From an uncultured Acinetobacter sp. (GTDB lineage: Bacteria; Pseudomonadota; Gammaproteobacteria; Pseudomonadales; Moraxellaceae), in NCBI RefSeq assembly GCF_947493735.1, contig NZ_CANLSL010000002.1:85553-149552 (forward strand): a stretch of DNA of 64,000 bases, written 5' to 3'. Of the stretch, positions 46,783 through 56,205 are shown one piece after another (position 1 is the stretch's first letter; the number at the start of each line of letters is the position of its first letter). The notes below the pieces were generated by a model. The model made no database searches, was not told the origin of the DNA, and saw nothing but the letters and a program-made list of their open reading frames with translations. A program made the position numbers and the translations under genes.

Positions 46783-48084
46783 TTAAATCTTTTCCGACTT
46801 CTCTTGGTCTGAACCAAACAGCGCACGACGTTGATGACGTTCAACTCTCGGACACTGTTTTGAGATTTGATACAACACTTTTGCAAGACTTGGAATATGC
46901 GTTCCCACTACAGATTTACCTGTGGTAAGTAATGAAACACTAATATCACGCTTTGGATCAGCCCAACATAGAATATTTGAAAAACCAATATGACCAAAAG
47001 CCTGCCCTGTCATTGGTCCAAATATACCTACAGGATCGCCTCCTAGCATCGGTCCAAGTGCATAACGCATCGGAATCAACAGTGACTGATCCATCACATA
47101 GCCTGAGATCGGTAATGTTGCACGGAAGACAGTTTCAGGTGTCAAAATTTGCTTGTCTTGATAACGACCACCATCAAGCAACATTTCAAAGAATCGACCG
47201 ATTTCCTCAGCACTAGTATAAATATTTGCCGCAGGACTAATCGTATCCATGAAGCGAGAGTCATTGGTAATATTCACCGTCGTATCCAAATCTGCACCTA
47301 AAACATGATGCAAATATTGATCTGTACCCATTTTGGCAAAGAAGCCTGTGGCATAGTTCTTCGCCACTTCACCACGAAACTCAGGTGCAAGTCCGTAGTT
47401 AAAACAGCGCATCCCCATTGGATCACTGATACGCTCCTGCAACAACTGCGTTAATGGTTTCTGCGTCACTCGTTCTAAGACTTCACCCAAGATATAGCCT
47501 GCTGTCACCGCATGATAGGCGAGTTTTGACCCTGATACCGACATCGGCTTGGCGTCATAAAGTAGCTGTAAAATCTGTTGTTTATCAAATAAGGTTTCAG
47601 GTTCGATTTTGCCTTCTACACGTGGGATTCCGCCACGATGTGACAGTAAATGGAAAATCGTCGTATGTCGTTTGCCATGCTTTGCATATTCAGGAATATA
47701 GTAACTAATCGGATCCAGTAGATTGATCACACCTTCTTCATCGAGCATATGCACAAGCATTGCTGTAACTAGTTTTGATGCAGAAAATAAACAGACTGGT
47801 GTGGTGGTTTTCGCCAAACGCTTTTCTGCAAAAGACTGATCCTCAGGACCATTACCTTCGGCAAAACCAATACTTCGATTGAACACGATCTGCCCTTTGC
47901 GACGTAGGCAGAGCGAGACTTGTGGATGATTGCCTGTATGATACAGTGCTTCAACCGCACGCCATATGTTTTGCTTTTGTTTTGTTGTCATTCCTGCCGA
48001 TTCGATATCCGCCTCATCAGCAATATCGGTCACTGCGGCTAAATCGTCGGTCACTTGACTGGTATTGGTTGACCAAAATTTCAT
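46783..48084 (-). CDS. Beta-lactamase-fold serine hydrolase (class C-like/EstB-like)
   Basis: A 433-residue member of the beta-lactamase/transpeptidase-like family. SxxK is in LFSASKLVTAML, and Tyr of the YxN-type motif in KLAYHAVTAGYILGE (YHA here). No signal peptide is seen, so it is likely cytoplasmic and an esterase or peptidase rather than a resistance enzyme. An AAGGA site precedes the ATG. Function not known more closely. Confidence 0.85.
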   Translation of the reverse strand: MKFWSTNTSQVTDDLAAVTDIADEADIESAGMTTKQKQNIWRAVEALYHTGNHPQVSLCLRRKGQIVFNRSIGFAEGNGPEDQSFAEKRLAKTTTPVCLFSASKLVTAMLVHMLDEEGVINLLDPISYYIPEYAKHGKRHTTIFHLLSHRGGIPRVEGKIEPETLFDKQQILQLLYDAKPMSVSGSKLAYHAVTAGYILGEVLERVTQKPLTQLLQERISDPMGMRCFNYGLAPEFRGEVAKNYATGFFAKMGTDQYLHHVLGADLDTTVNITNDSRFMDTISPAANIYTSAEEIGRFFEMLLDGGRYQDKQILTPETVFRATLPISGYVMDQSLLIPMRYALGPMLGGDPVGIFGPMTGQAFGHIGFSNILCWADPKRDISVSLLTTGKSVVGTHIPSLAKVLYQISKQCPRVERHQRRALFGSDQEKSEKI

Positions 48085-48267
48085 AGCTTATCCTTAATAC
48101 TACAACTGTATTTGTTTTTTTGATGTATGCGCCACATCTCACGCCATTGTGCAAAATATGTGAGCGAAAATCTATGCTCACTTGAATAAAAGTCGTGATC
48201 ATTTTTGCAATAAAACATTTTCAATAAAATAGCGCATAAATGAACAACACATTCACATTAGAAAAAT

Positions 48268-50310
48268 TCAGCTTCTTGCCTCTTTGGCTTCTTCTTCATC
48301 AATCTGTAATGGCTGTTTTGGTGGCCAAAAAAACTCACTTGGACGCGTCACAAAATGCGTCGCAATCAGCTTAAATAGTGGACGCCACTCTTGTACACGG
48401 ACACAGCGTGCACGTAATGCCACAAAGATCGTTAAGCTAAAACTGACAAATAAATTGGTTAGACCAATCAGCAATACGCCTAAAAATGACACCACGATCA
48501 ACCCAATATCAGGAGAACCATTGATATTCATTAGCCCTTGAATAAAGTTCGCCGATGCAAAAGCAATATGTCGAATATCCAGTGGCAATCCGAGAATAAA
48601 GCCAATCGTCCCCATACTGCCTAGCATCACACCGAATAAAAAATTACCCATAATTGCGCCAAGATTTTGCTCAACATAGTTGGCAATTCGTTCAAGGCGA
48701 TTTTTTGAAAATAGTTTTTTTAGTTTTGGATGGGCTTTGATACGTGGACCAATCTGACGATAAATCGCCATATTGTCATAGTAGCCTGCGATTAATCCTG
48801 AGAAAAATAAACACACACCTGCAATCGCTGCATGCGGAATCGCAAGCGAAGTAAATGGATTGAGATCATGCAAGACGTGACTTGCCTTGGCATGATTCAT
48901 GAGCTCTTCACCGAATACGATGTCCCAGCTAAATGCAATCATCGCTGCCACAGGTATCGCAATCGAAATATTGCCAAGTATCGCTATGAATTGGGTACGA
49001 ATAATATTAATAATCAGCGCAGCAAGCTCTGCCATATGCGCATTTTTCGTACTTTTTTTCTGCTGAATCGTCGCTGCCAAAGCGGCTGCCGTCATCGCAG
49101 GTTGTTTGGTCGCAACGGTAAAGTGCATGATATGGATAAAAACAAAGCCCAAACCATAGTTCAAACTATAAACAATGGCTTGCATCAGTGGTGCTAAAGT
49201 CAATCGTGCAGAAAGTATCTTTAGCGTCGCCATGATCGCAATGATCGCCCCTGCACCTGCCGCCGAGCGATACATTTCGAAGTAACCTTTTTTATCGGTA
49301 CTTACATAATGTTCACCAGTACGACTGGCATTTTCGGTGACTTGTAGCGCAATCAATTCGGTATTGGTGGTGAGTAATGAGCGCACACTTTGGTCGCTAT
49401 AATGCGCATAAGTGATATTACGGAGCATCTCCATAATCGCAGCTTGTTGTGCCTTATCTTCATCAGTCACAACGTGCAATAAAATCTCAATACGATGTAA
49501 ACATTGCTCAAGCAGTGCTATTAAATAAGTAAGATTTAAACTCACGCCGTTACGCTTGGTCGCACGGCGCACACGCTGCATGATGTCACGACATTGATCG
49601 AGCATCACCAAAGCCTGATCTGGGTCAGGCACAGGCATCACCGATGCCGTATCATATTGTGCTTCGTACTTTTTATAGGTTTCGATAAACTCGACGATTT
49701 CTCGGTTTTGGTTGAGAAATGGTGATTCAAACTCATCAATCTCAGGATAAGCATGGGTAAACTCGGGATGCAAACCGATCGCACTAATACGATAAGACAA
49801 AATCATGATCGCATTGATCATTTGCATACGAATGCGATGCTTATTGCCTTGATTGGCATTGGACTGGCTGAGTAAGCGAAAAACCTGTTGCCAATCTTCT
49901 GTTTGAATATTATCGAGCCAATGGCGGTCACTTTTTTTATAAAAGACTTTTCCAACAAGGTCTTTTAGTTCAGACTCATCTTTCACTAAAGGCAGGAAAT
50001 GTGCACCGATACGCTGTGATAACTGCGTATTAAAACCTTCTGAACCTAAGATGCCACTTTCGACATATAGGCTGACTTGTTTATATTGATTGAGTAGACG
50101 CAACAAATAACGCTGTACGATATCAGGTGCAGTCGGCGTCATGATTAGCGCACGAATAAATGCTTTGATTCTTTTATTAATTTCGCTCTGATCTTCGGCA
50201 TCACTTGGACGTAGACGATCGACAAGACGCACCAACAGCTGAAGGTCTAAGCGATCTTCATCAATCTGCGCCTGCATCTCGACCAATAAGTCTTGCAATT
50301 GAATATGCAT
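48268..50310 (-). CDS. Gcr-family membrane protein (so-called site-specific recombinase)
   Basis: A 680-residue protein. The first ~340 residues are helical and soluble, the rest holds about seven membrane segments (GAGAIIAIMATLKILSARLT, AALIINIIRTQFIAILGN, GVCLFFSGLIAGYYDNMA and others). It belongs to the family named after gonococcal Gcr and often annotated as site-specific recombinase, but no recombinase motif is present. I chose ATG 50310, preceded by GAGGA. It lies about 35 bases downstream of ispB on the same strand. Confidence 0.8.
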   Translation of the reverse strand: MHIQLQDLLVEMQAQIDEDRLDLQLLVRLVDRLRPSDAEDQSEINKRIKAFIRALIMTPTAPDIVQRYLLRLLNQYKQVSLYVESGILGSEGFNTQLSQRIGAHFLPLVKDESELKDLVGKVFYKKSDRHWLDNIQTEDWQQVFRLLSQSNANQGNKHRIRMQMINAIMILSYRISAIGLHPEFTHAYPEIDEFESPFLNQNREIVEFIETYKKYEAQYDTASVMPVPDPDQALVMLDQCRDIMQRVRRATKRNGVSLNLTYLIALLEQCLHRIEILLHVVTDEDKAQQAAIMEMLRNITYAHYSDQSVRSLLTTNTELIALQVTENASRTGEHYVSTDKKGYFEMYRSAAGAGAIIAIMATLKILSARLTLAPLMQAIVYSLNYGLGFVFIHIMHFTVATKQPAMTAAALAATIQQKKSTKNAHMAELAALIINIIRTQFIAILGNISIAIPVAAMIAFSWDIVFGEELMNHAKASHVLHDLNPFTSLAIPHAAIAGVCLFFSGLIAGYYDNMAIYRQIGPRIKAHPKLKKLFSKNRLERIANYVEQNLGAIMGNFLFGVMLGSMGTIGFILGLPLDIRHIAFASANFIQGLMNINGSPDIGLIVVSFLGVLLIGLTNLFVSFSLTIFVALRARCVRVQEWRPLFKLIATHFVTRPSEFFWPPKQPLQIDEEEAKEARS

Positions 50311-50344
50311 CAATCGTCCTCAGTTCAGTCTTTACCAAAATCAA

Positions 50345-51328
50345 TCATTGAATACGATCCAAAGCCAACTTGGCGAGATTTTCTAAAGCATCTCGATAAA
50401 CAGACTGTGGTAAGGCTTGCAAAGACTGAATTGCGGCATCAGTTTCTTGCTTGGCACGTTGCATACAATAGTCCAAAGCACCTGATGTTTTAACGATCTC
50501 AATCACTTGCTCAAGCTGATCCGTACCGCCTGTGGCAATACTTTTATGTACAATTTTGTACGCATCAGAACCTTGCTCAGTCATCTTCATCGCAGCGATG
50601 AGTGGTAAAGTGGGTTTGCCCTCCATCAGGTCATCACCGATATTTTTACCTAACGTTTCTGCATCAGAAATATAATCAAGTACATCATCGACGATCTGAA
50701 AGGCATTGCCAAAATGCCCTGCATAATCACGCAGTGGCTGACGATACTGCTCAGTACTTGCTAGAATCGCCGCACCTTCGGTGGCAAGTTCGAACAATCG
50801 TGAGGTTTTACCGTGAATAATTTTTAAATAAGTGTCTTCAGTGGTATCAGGTCGGTGTTGCGATTGTAATTGCAAAACTTCACCTTCTGCGATCTCACAG
50901 GTTCCTGATGAAAAGTCTTTGAGGAGATCAAAATTCTTTAAATTCACCAACAAATCAAAAGCTCGAGCAATCAAAAAATCACCAACCAATACCGCCGTTT
51001 GATTGTCCCACGTTGCATTCGCAGTTGGGCGACCACGACGTAATCCTGACTCATCCACCACATCGTCATGGACGAGTGTTGCCGTGTGAAGCATCTCAAT
51101 CACTGCTGCAAGATGGCGAGAATGTATCATTTCTTTTTGACCGCAGGCATGTGCTGCGAGCAGACACATGATCGGGCGCATACGCTTGCCACCTGCCTCA
51201 ACCACATGCTTACTGACCGACATCACCAAACCGACTTTTGAGGTAATGCCTTCATTGATAAATCGATCCATTTCAGCAAAATCTTCAGCCACTGGCGCAA
51301 GAACGTCCTGTTTAAAATCAATACTCAT
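50345..51328 (-). CDS. ispB: Polyprenyl diphosphate synthase (ubiquinone side chain)
   Basis: A trans-prenyltransferase that builds the ubiquinone side chain. The first Asp-rich motif is LVHDDVVDESGLRRGRPT, the second QIVDDVLDY, with GGKRMRPIMCLLAA upstream. ispB divergent from rplU-rpmA is the same arrangement as in E. coli, which supports orthology. Chain length (octa- or nonaprenyl) cannot be told from sequence. Confidence 0.92.
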   Translation of the reverse strand: MSIDFKQDVLAPVAEDFAEMDRFINEGITSKVGLVMSVSKHVVEAGGKRMRPIMCLLAAHACGQKEMIHSRHLAAVIEMLHTATLVHDDVVDESGLRRGRPTANATWDNQTAVLVGDFLIARAFDLLVNLKNFDLLKDFSSGTCEIAEGEVLQLQSQHRPDTTEDTYLKIIHGKTSRLFELATEGAAILASTEQYRQPLRDYAGHFGNAFQIVDDVLDYISDAETLGKNIGDDLMEGKPTLPLIAAMKMTEQGSDAYKIVHKSIATGGTDQLEQVIEIVKTSGALDYCMQRAKQETDAAIQSLQALPQSVYRDALENLAKLALDRIQ

Positions 51329-52180
51329 GCAGACAAAACCTCTAAATATTTATACAGCAAAATGACAGATGAAAACTTCAAATTTGATTTTCCCGAATCT
51401 CATTTTTTGATTTTCAATCAGCCTTAAAATTGAAAGGCTTCAATTAAAATTTCAGAATTAAGAACGTAAAATTAAAAGCCTAGAATTATTGAAAATGTGG
51501 AAGATGAATCAACTACAATACCCAAACTAAAATTCAATAACCAAACAAACAACAAAATTAAATAGTTTCAACAATACATCGTACGAGCACATACAATTTC
51601 TGCTATTTTCATGAAAGTTCAATGAACTTGCAAGTAGCTACCAACAAATATGCAACCAAATCAAATACAAACAACAAGTCGTACTCAGCAAACTGATACA
51701 GAAATTTAAGTAAAGTACGCTAATCTCAATTTTTTTTATGATCTAGATACAACAAATTTACCTTTATCCATATGATATTTAAATATAAATTACATTAATA
51801 TTTTGTAAGAATAATTCTAACCTTGCCTCACTGCCTTCGGCAACTCAGCAAGGGGGACTTTTGGGGCGAAGCCCCAAAGCCCATACGCAATTTTGGTTGG
51901 CGTAGCCAACCAAAATTGCCAAAATATAAATTAATTCAATACTTAGTGTAATATTCATACTTTTATAAAAAGTTGAGATTGGCGCATGGATTGTACCAAA
52001 GCGCTAAAACTCCCCATTTTTATACAAATATTTCAATTTTTACTAGAAATCCAAGGCTTAAAACTTGTTGTTTGAAGAGAAATTGCGTAAAATTGTGCGC
52101 CTTATACCCCAGTGGCGTTCGTTATAAGTTCGATATATCCCTTTATTGGCACGACGACACGGGCTAGTGTGGAGTACGTT
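51329..52180. other. Long ispB-rplU intergenic region
   Basis: About 850 bases, much longer than in E. coli. The first ~490 bases are very AT-rich with no gene. The GC-richer block at 51821-51919 holds three stacked hairpins (listed separately). Near rplU a plausible promoter is TTGTTG (52065-52070), 17 bases, TAAAAT (52088-52093). Confidence 0.5.
51821..51919. repeat. Compound element of three adjacent hairpins
   Basis: Hairpin A (51821-51853): CCTTGC...GCAAGG with inner TGCC-TTC-GGCA. Hairpin B (51860-51878): TTTGGGGC-GAA-GCCCCAAA. Hairpin C (51887-51919): GCAATTTTGGTTGGC-GTA-GCCAACCAAAATTGC, 15 perfect pairs around a three-base loop. All have 3-base tips. It looks like a repetitive extragenic element, or a structured RNA. 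Confidence 0.75.
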
Positions 52181-52492
52181 ATGTACGCAGTAATCCAAAG
52201 CGGTGGTAAACAGCACCGTGTAGTTGAGGGTGAAACCCTTAAAGTCGAATTGTTGAAAGCTGAAACAGGCGCAAGCATCACTTTTGATGATGTTTTGATG
52301 GTGGTAAATGGTGACAACATTCAAATCGGTGCTCCAGTTGTATCTGGCGCAAAAGTCACTGCAGAAGTGGTTGGTCATGGTCGTCATGACAAAGTACGCA
52401 TCGTTAAAATGCGTCGTCGTAAGCACTACCGTAAGCAACAAGGTCACCGTCAATGGTTTACCGAGTTGAAAATTACTGGTATCGCAGGCTAA
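52181..52492 (+). CDS. rplU: 50S ribosomal protein L21
   Basis: A 103-residue L21: [14 protein letters not shown] at the start, [19 protein letters not shown] in the middle and [16 protein letters not shown] near the end. ATG 52181 has GGAG 7-8 bases upstream; the upstream frame is not conserved. First gene of rplU-rpmA. Confidence 0.98.
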   Translation: MYAVIQSGGKQHRVVEGETLKVELLKAETGASITFDDVLMVVNGDNIQIGAPVVSGAKVTAEVVGHGRHDKVRIVKMRRRKHYRKQQGHRQWFTELKITGIAG

Positions 52493-52510
52493 TCACGAGG
52501 AGTAAGAGAA

Positions 52511-52768
52511 ATGGCTCACAAGAAAGCTGGTGGTTCGACACGAAATGGTCGTGATTCTAACCCTAAAATGCTTGGTGTTAAAATGTACGGTGGTCAAGCT
52601 GTGACTGCTGGTAACATTATCGTTCGTCAACGTGGTACAGAATTCCACGCTGGTGCAAACGTTGGTATGGGTCGTGACCATACTTTGTTCGCTACTGCTG
52701 ACGGCGTTATCAAATTCGAAGTGAAAGGTCAATTTGGCCGTCGCTACGTGACTGTTGAAACTGCATAA
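52511..52768 (+). CDS. rpmA: 50S ribosomal protein L27
   Basis: An 85-residue L27: [19 protein letters not shown] at the start, [26 protein letters not shown]. An AGGAG site precedes the ATG. It follows rplU by 18 bases and is closed by a strong terminator. Confidence 0.98.
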   Translation: MAHKKAGGSTRNGRDSNPKMLGVKMYGGQAVTAGNIIVRQRGTEFHAGANVGMGRDHTLFATADGVIKFEVKGQFGRRYVTVETA

Positions 52769-52783
52769 GTTTCCATAGTTCAG

Positions 52784-52808
52784 AAAAACCCGCTTATGCG
52801 GGTTTTTT
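52784..52808 (+). terminator. Intrinsic terminator of rplU-rpmA
   Basis: AAAACCCGC-TTAT-GCGGGTTTT stem with T tract, 16 bases after the rpmA stop. Confidence 0.9.
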
Positions 52809-52843
52809 CTTGTCTTGAATATTTCACCAAACTAAAAATCAAT

Positions 52844-53728
52844 CTAACGAATAAAATTCCCATGCTCTAAGTCATGATACGCCTCAAGAATTTCTTCATA
52901 ATTATTCATCACAAAGAAACCATGCCCATTAATCGGTTCAAAAATCGGCTGTCCAGAAAGTAATAAAAATCGAGAAGATCGTAATGCCTTGATCATCACA
53001 CCATCACCATGACTCGATAGCACCGTCATCTCATGTTCTTCTAAGACTTCACCACTCTCAAACCGCAATCGACCCGACAATAGATAAATCAACGAGGTAT
53101 CACCATGCTTTGCAGAAAATATTGTATCTTCGCCTGAAACATTTAAAGCCACATCCAAGACAGTCATCGGCGTATAGGTCGTTGCAATACCTTGATCAAT
53201 CTTTCCATCTTCATTCACATACTGCCCTGCGATCACCCGAACAAAGCCTTTTTGATCAGCTAAATCAATCTGTGGAATCTCAGCATTTTTTAAACTTTGA
53301 TAATGTGGCGCTGTCATCTTGTTTTTGGCTGGCAGATTGACCCAAAGCTGTACCATTTCAAAATGACCACCTGACTCCCGCAAGGCATCACTATACTGCT
53401 CAACATGCTGAATGCCCGATCCTGCGGTCATCCATTGCACATCACCGCTTGAGATGATACCACCTGCTCCTGTGCTATCTCGATGCTCAAGCTCCCCTGC
53501 ATACATGGTCGTGACGGTTTCAAAACCACGGTGTGGATGCTGATGGACACCACGTTTATTCGATTTGGGAGCAAGCTTTGCAGGACCTAAATGATCTAAC
53601 AATAGAAATGGCGAAGTCGTTCCACCCAATTCATGATAAGAAAACACCGTCTGTACAAGATAAAAGTCACCCACAGCAAACTTGGTATCATTATGATGGG
53701 TAAAAGCAACTGTCTTACGAGCATTCAT
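52844..53728 (-). CDS. Pirin-family protein
   Basis: A 294-residue bicupin. The N-terminal cupin holds the metal-binding residues HPHRGFETVT (two His) and GSGIQHVEQY (His), with Glu further on. Some pirins have quercetinase activity, others bind regulators; the sequence does not decide. The start is the ATG at 53728 and the gene is divergent from lolA. Confidence 0.9.
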   Translation of the reverse strand: MNARKTVAFTHHNDTKFAVGDFYLVQTVFSYHELGGTTSPFLLLDHLGPAKLAPKSNKRGVHQHPHRGFETVTTMYAGELEHRDSTGAGGIISSGDVQWMTAGSGIQHVEQYSDALRESGGHFEMVQLWVNLPAKNKMTAPHYQSLKNAEIPQIDLADQKGFVRVIAGQYVNEDGKIDQGIATTYTPMTVLDVALNVSGEDTIFSAKHGDTSLIYLLSGRLRFESGEVLEEHEMTVLSSHGDGVMIKALRSSRFLLLSGQPIFEPINGHGFFVMNNYEEILEAYHDLEHGNFIR

Positions 53729-54043
53729 AGCGAAAGGACCTATGATAAAAGCAATTTATCGTGAATATCTGCATAATTATTGAGATTAAAGGAAATATTC
53801 ACAATAAAACAGACTAAATAATTAACACAGTGTCGCATTAATCGACTGATTTAAATTACAAAACATTCAACATTTTCGCTAAATAGCACAATCATTTAAC
53901 TTCACTTTGCATAAAGTATGCTTTTACATACTAAAATGCACCATTCGCCACAGGAATTACACAAAACTTAGAATTTTCTCCATTTTATTCGTTTTGAAAA
54001 ACAGTAAGATGTGCTCACAAACCTTTAAACAGGAAAAGTAATA
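53729..54043. other. Divergent pirin / lolA intergenic region
   Basis: About 315 AT-rich bases, no gene visible. A GGAAAA ribosome site precedes lolA. No operator could be assigned. Confidence 0.35.
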
Positions 54044-54751
54044 ATGCCTTTATTTTTAAAAACAGCTATTCAAAAAACAGCTTATGCCTTAACCATCACC
54101 TCAATGGTGGCTTCTCCTATCGTGGCAACACAAACTTATGCTGCTGCGGCATCATCTCAAGTGGCGACCAACAACTTGGTTAAACAATTGAGTGCGATTC
54201 AAAACTTAACTGCTGACTTTGAACAAAGCACCAAATTAACCAATCCAAAAACGACTCAAAAGAAAAACCAACCCATGCCACAGCATATGAACCAAAACTT
54301 TACAGGTCAGATGAAAGTGGCACGTCCAGGTAAGTTTTACTGGAAAACCGTGAAACCTGCGGAGCAAACCATTGTAACGACTGGTCAATCGGTATGGATT
54401 TATGATCCTGATCTTGGGCAAGCGGTAAAACAACAATTGGATGATCAAGTGGCGAATACCCCTGCACTCCTTTTGTCAGGGAATGCTGAGCAGATCATGC
54501 AAGCTTATGAAGTCAGTCAACCCGATGCGAAAAAAACCTACTACAGTCTAACGCCTAAGAATGACGAAGGAGCGTTTGAGCGTCTATTGATCAGCTTTGG
54601 TAAAAACAAAGCGCCAAGTCTAATGATCTTGCAAGATGCGATGGGTCAGACCACGACGATTAAGTTTAAAAATACCAAACTGAATGCCAATATTGATCAA
54701 AGCGTATTTAACTTTACCCCGCCCAAAGGCACAGACATTATTGAGCAATAA
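54044..54751 (+). CDS. lolA: Outer-membrane lipoprotein carrier LolA
   Basis: LolA ferries lipoproteins through the periplasm from LolCDE to LolB. The 235-residue precursor has a signal peptide ending in AxA at about residue 33. The mature part has LTADFEQSTKL, GQMKVARPGKFYWKTVKP (the conserved P-G-F-W block), TGQSVWIYDPDLGQAV and FNFTPPKGTDII at the end. A ~15-residue Lys/Gln-rich insert (about 65-82) makes it slightly long. Confidence 0.93.
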   Translation: MPLFLKTAIQKTAYALTITSMVASPIVATQTYAAAASSQVATNNLVKQLSAIQNLTADFEQSTKLTNPKTTQKKNQPMPQHMNQNFTGQMKVARPGKFYWKTVKPAEQTIVTTGQSVWIYDPDLGQAVKQQLDDQVANTPALLLSGNAEQIMQAYEVSQPDAKKTYYSLTPKNDEGAFERLLISFGKNKAPSLMILQDAMGQTTTIKFKNTKLNANIDQSVFNFTPPKGTDIIEQ

Positions 54752-54796
54752 TTGATGTCAGTAAAACTGCTCAATTGAAATTAAAATTCTCAATTT

Positions 54797-54830
54797 AAAA
54801 AACCTCGTTTGTTCGCAAGCGAGGTTTTTT
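54797..54830 (+). terminator. Intrinsic terminator of lolA
   Basis: AAAAACCTCG with CGAGGTTTTTT around a TTCG-capped inner stem and a T run. Confidence 0.85.
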
Positions 54831-54858
54831 CTGAGAAAAATCAAGCATTCTTTAAAAC

Positions 54859-55743
54859 TTACTTTTTAATATTTTGATTTTCTAACTGCTTCATTCCAAT
54901 CCAATGCTTCGCAAACTGGTACGCCGCACGACCAGAACGCTGTCCACGCATCTGACTCCAACGCAGTGCTTCTGCACGTGTTTGATCGTTCAATGCTAAA
55001 TCTGCCTTACCCAGCCAATGTGTCACCACTTCCAAATACAACTGTTGACCCATCGGATAAAAGGACAACCACAGCCCAAAACGATCTGATAAAGAAATCT
55101 TCTCCTCAACCGCTTCTTGCGGGTGTAGCTCATCATATTGCGGGACATCGACTTTACGCACGGGCGTATTTTCATGCATAAATTCAGGGAGTAAATGACG
55201 ACGATTTGAAGTCGCATAAATCAAAATATTTTCCGCACCTGATTGTAATGAACCATCTAGCGCACTTTTTAAACTGCGATAATTCTCATCTTCTGCATTA
55301 AACGCCATATCATCACAATAGACTATGTACTTTTCCTGACGATCTTTGATCAAATCACGAATAATCGGTAAATCTTTTAAGTCATCACGCTCAATCTCAA
55401 TAATGCGCAAACCTTGCGACTGAAAATCGGTCAATAATGCACGAACTAAAGACGACTTCCCTGTACCTCTTGCACCTGTGAGCAATACATCATTGGCAGG
55501 AAAACCATGTAAAAATTGCTGAGTATTTTGCACCAATTTTTCTTTTTGACGATCAATACCTTTGAGATCATCAAGGTGTATAGCTTTGGGCGCATGGATT
55601 GCTAGTAATTGCTGATCCGTCCAGATATACGCAGGCGCACTAAAATCCACGTCTTGCTTGAGCGCAGGGAGTTGCTGTTGCACTTGTTTGGCAATCTGTT
55701 GTAATAATTCAATAAAATGATCAGGAAGCTCAAGCTGCGCCAT
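54859..55743 (-). CDS. DUF815-family AAA-like ATPase
   Basis: A 294-residue P-loop ATPase. Walker A is GARGTGKSSLVRA, Walker B IVYCDDMAF, with an ATSNRRHLLPEFM sensor segment, and the C-terminal RGQRSGRAAYQFAKHW helix. This matches the DUF815 family, whose function is not established. I chose the ATG at 55743 (MAQLELPDHF); the frame extends to 55863 but its extra residues look non-coding. The extension would also reach into the tRNA-Ser promoter region. Confidence 0.85.
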   Translation of the reverse strand: MAQLELPDHFIELLQQIAKQVQQQLPALKQDVDFSAPAYIWTDQQLLAIHAPKAIHLDDLKGIDRQKEKLVQNTQQFLHGFPANDVLLTGARGTGKSSLVRALLTDFQSQGLRIIEIERDDLKDLPIIRDLIKDRQEKYIVYCDDMAFNAEDENYRSLKSALDGSLQSGAENILIYATSNRRHLLPEFMHENTPVRKVDVPQYDELHPQEAVEEKISLSDRFGLWLSFYPMGQQLYLEVVTHWLGKADLALNDQTRAEALRWSQMRGQRSGRAAYQFAKHWIGMKQLENQNIKK

Positions 55744-55856
55744 ATTTACCGCCAAAAAAGAAACGATGGAAAGCGTTATTGTAAATCGAATCCGATCTTC
55801 ACAGATGAGGAATTGTATTGAATTTAGCCAATTAAGCAGTTTTGTATGGAAAAAAT

Positions 55857-55885
55857 TTGCCAAGACTAGAAAAAATTTATAATAT
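55857..55885 (+). promoter_or_regulatory. Sigma70 promoter of tRNA-Ser
   Basis: TTGCCA (55857-55862), 17 bases, TAATAT (55880-55885), ten bases before the mature tRNA. A TATAAT two bases earlier overlaps it. Confidence 0.6.
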
Positions 55886-55895
55886 AACGCCCACA

Positions 55896-55985
55896 GGAAG
55901 CGTGGCAGAGCGGTTTAATGCACCGGTCTTGAAAACCGACGAGGGTGTGAGTCCTCCGTGAGTTCGAATCTCACCGCTTCCGCCA
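55896..55985 (+). tRNA. tRNA-Ser (anticodon UGA)
   Basis: 90 bases. Acceptor GGAAGCG pairs with CGCTTCC; the anticodon arm CCGGT-CTTGAAA-ACCGA (one mismatch at the stem base) has TGA; a long variable arm follows; the T-arm is GAGTTCGAATCTC; CCA is encoded. Confidence 0.97.
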
Positions 55986-55991
55986 AATTTT

Positions 55992-56019
55992 AAAACCCTT
56001 GATCTTTCAAGGGTTTTTT
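55992..56019 (+). terminator. Intrinsic terminator of tRNA-Ser
   Basis: AAACCCTTG / TCAAGGGTTT stem followed by a T run, seven bases after the tRNA. Confidence 0.88.
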
Positions 56020-56205
56020 ATTGCTTAGTAAAAAGTAATTGATTCGACATCAAAAAAATTACAATGAATAGATATATTGATTGAAAACCCTAGTCATAGG
56101 TTAAAGTATTCATATCGTTGACATTCCGACAATTGTGTTAATTGGGTTAAATTAAAGCAAAATAAAGCTTTAAAACATTTTTTGCCAATCCATTGAAAAT
56201 GAAGT

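Noticed and set aside
46783..48084. A beta-lactamase resistance gene
   Set aside because: The fold is class C-like, but it has no signal peptide and a YHA instead of YxN motif, so an esterase-like hydrolase fits better.
48268..50310. Site-specific recombinase (common label of the Gcr family)
   Set aside because: No tyrosine or serine recombinase motif; the protein is a polytopic membrane protein, so I do not read it as evidence of a mobile element.
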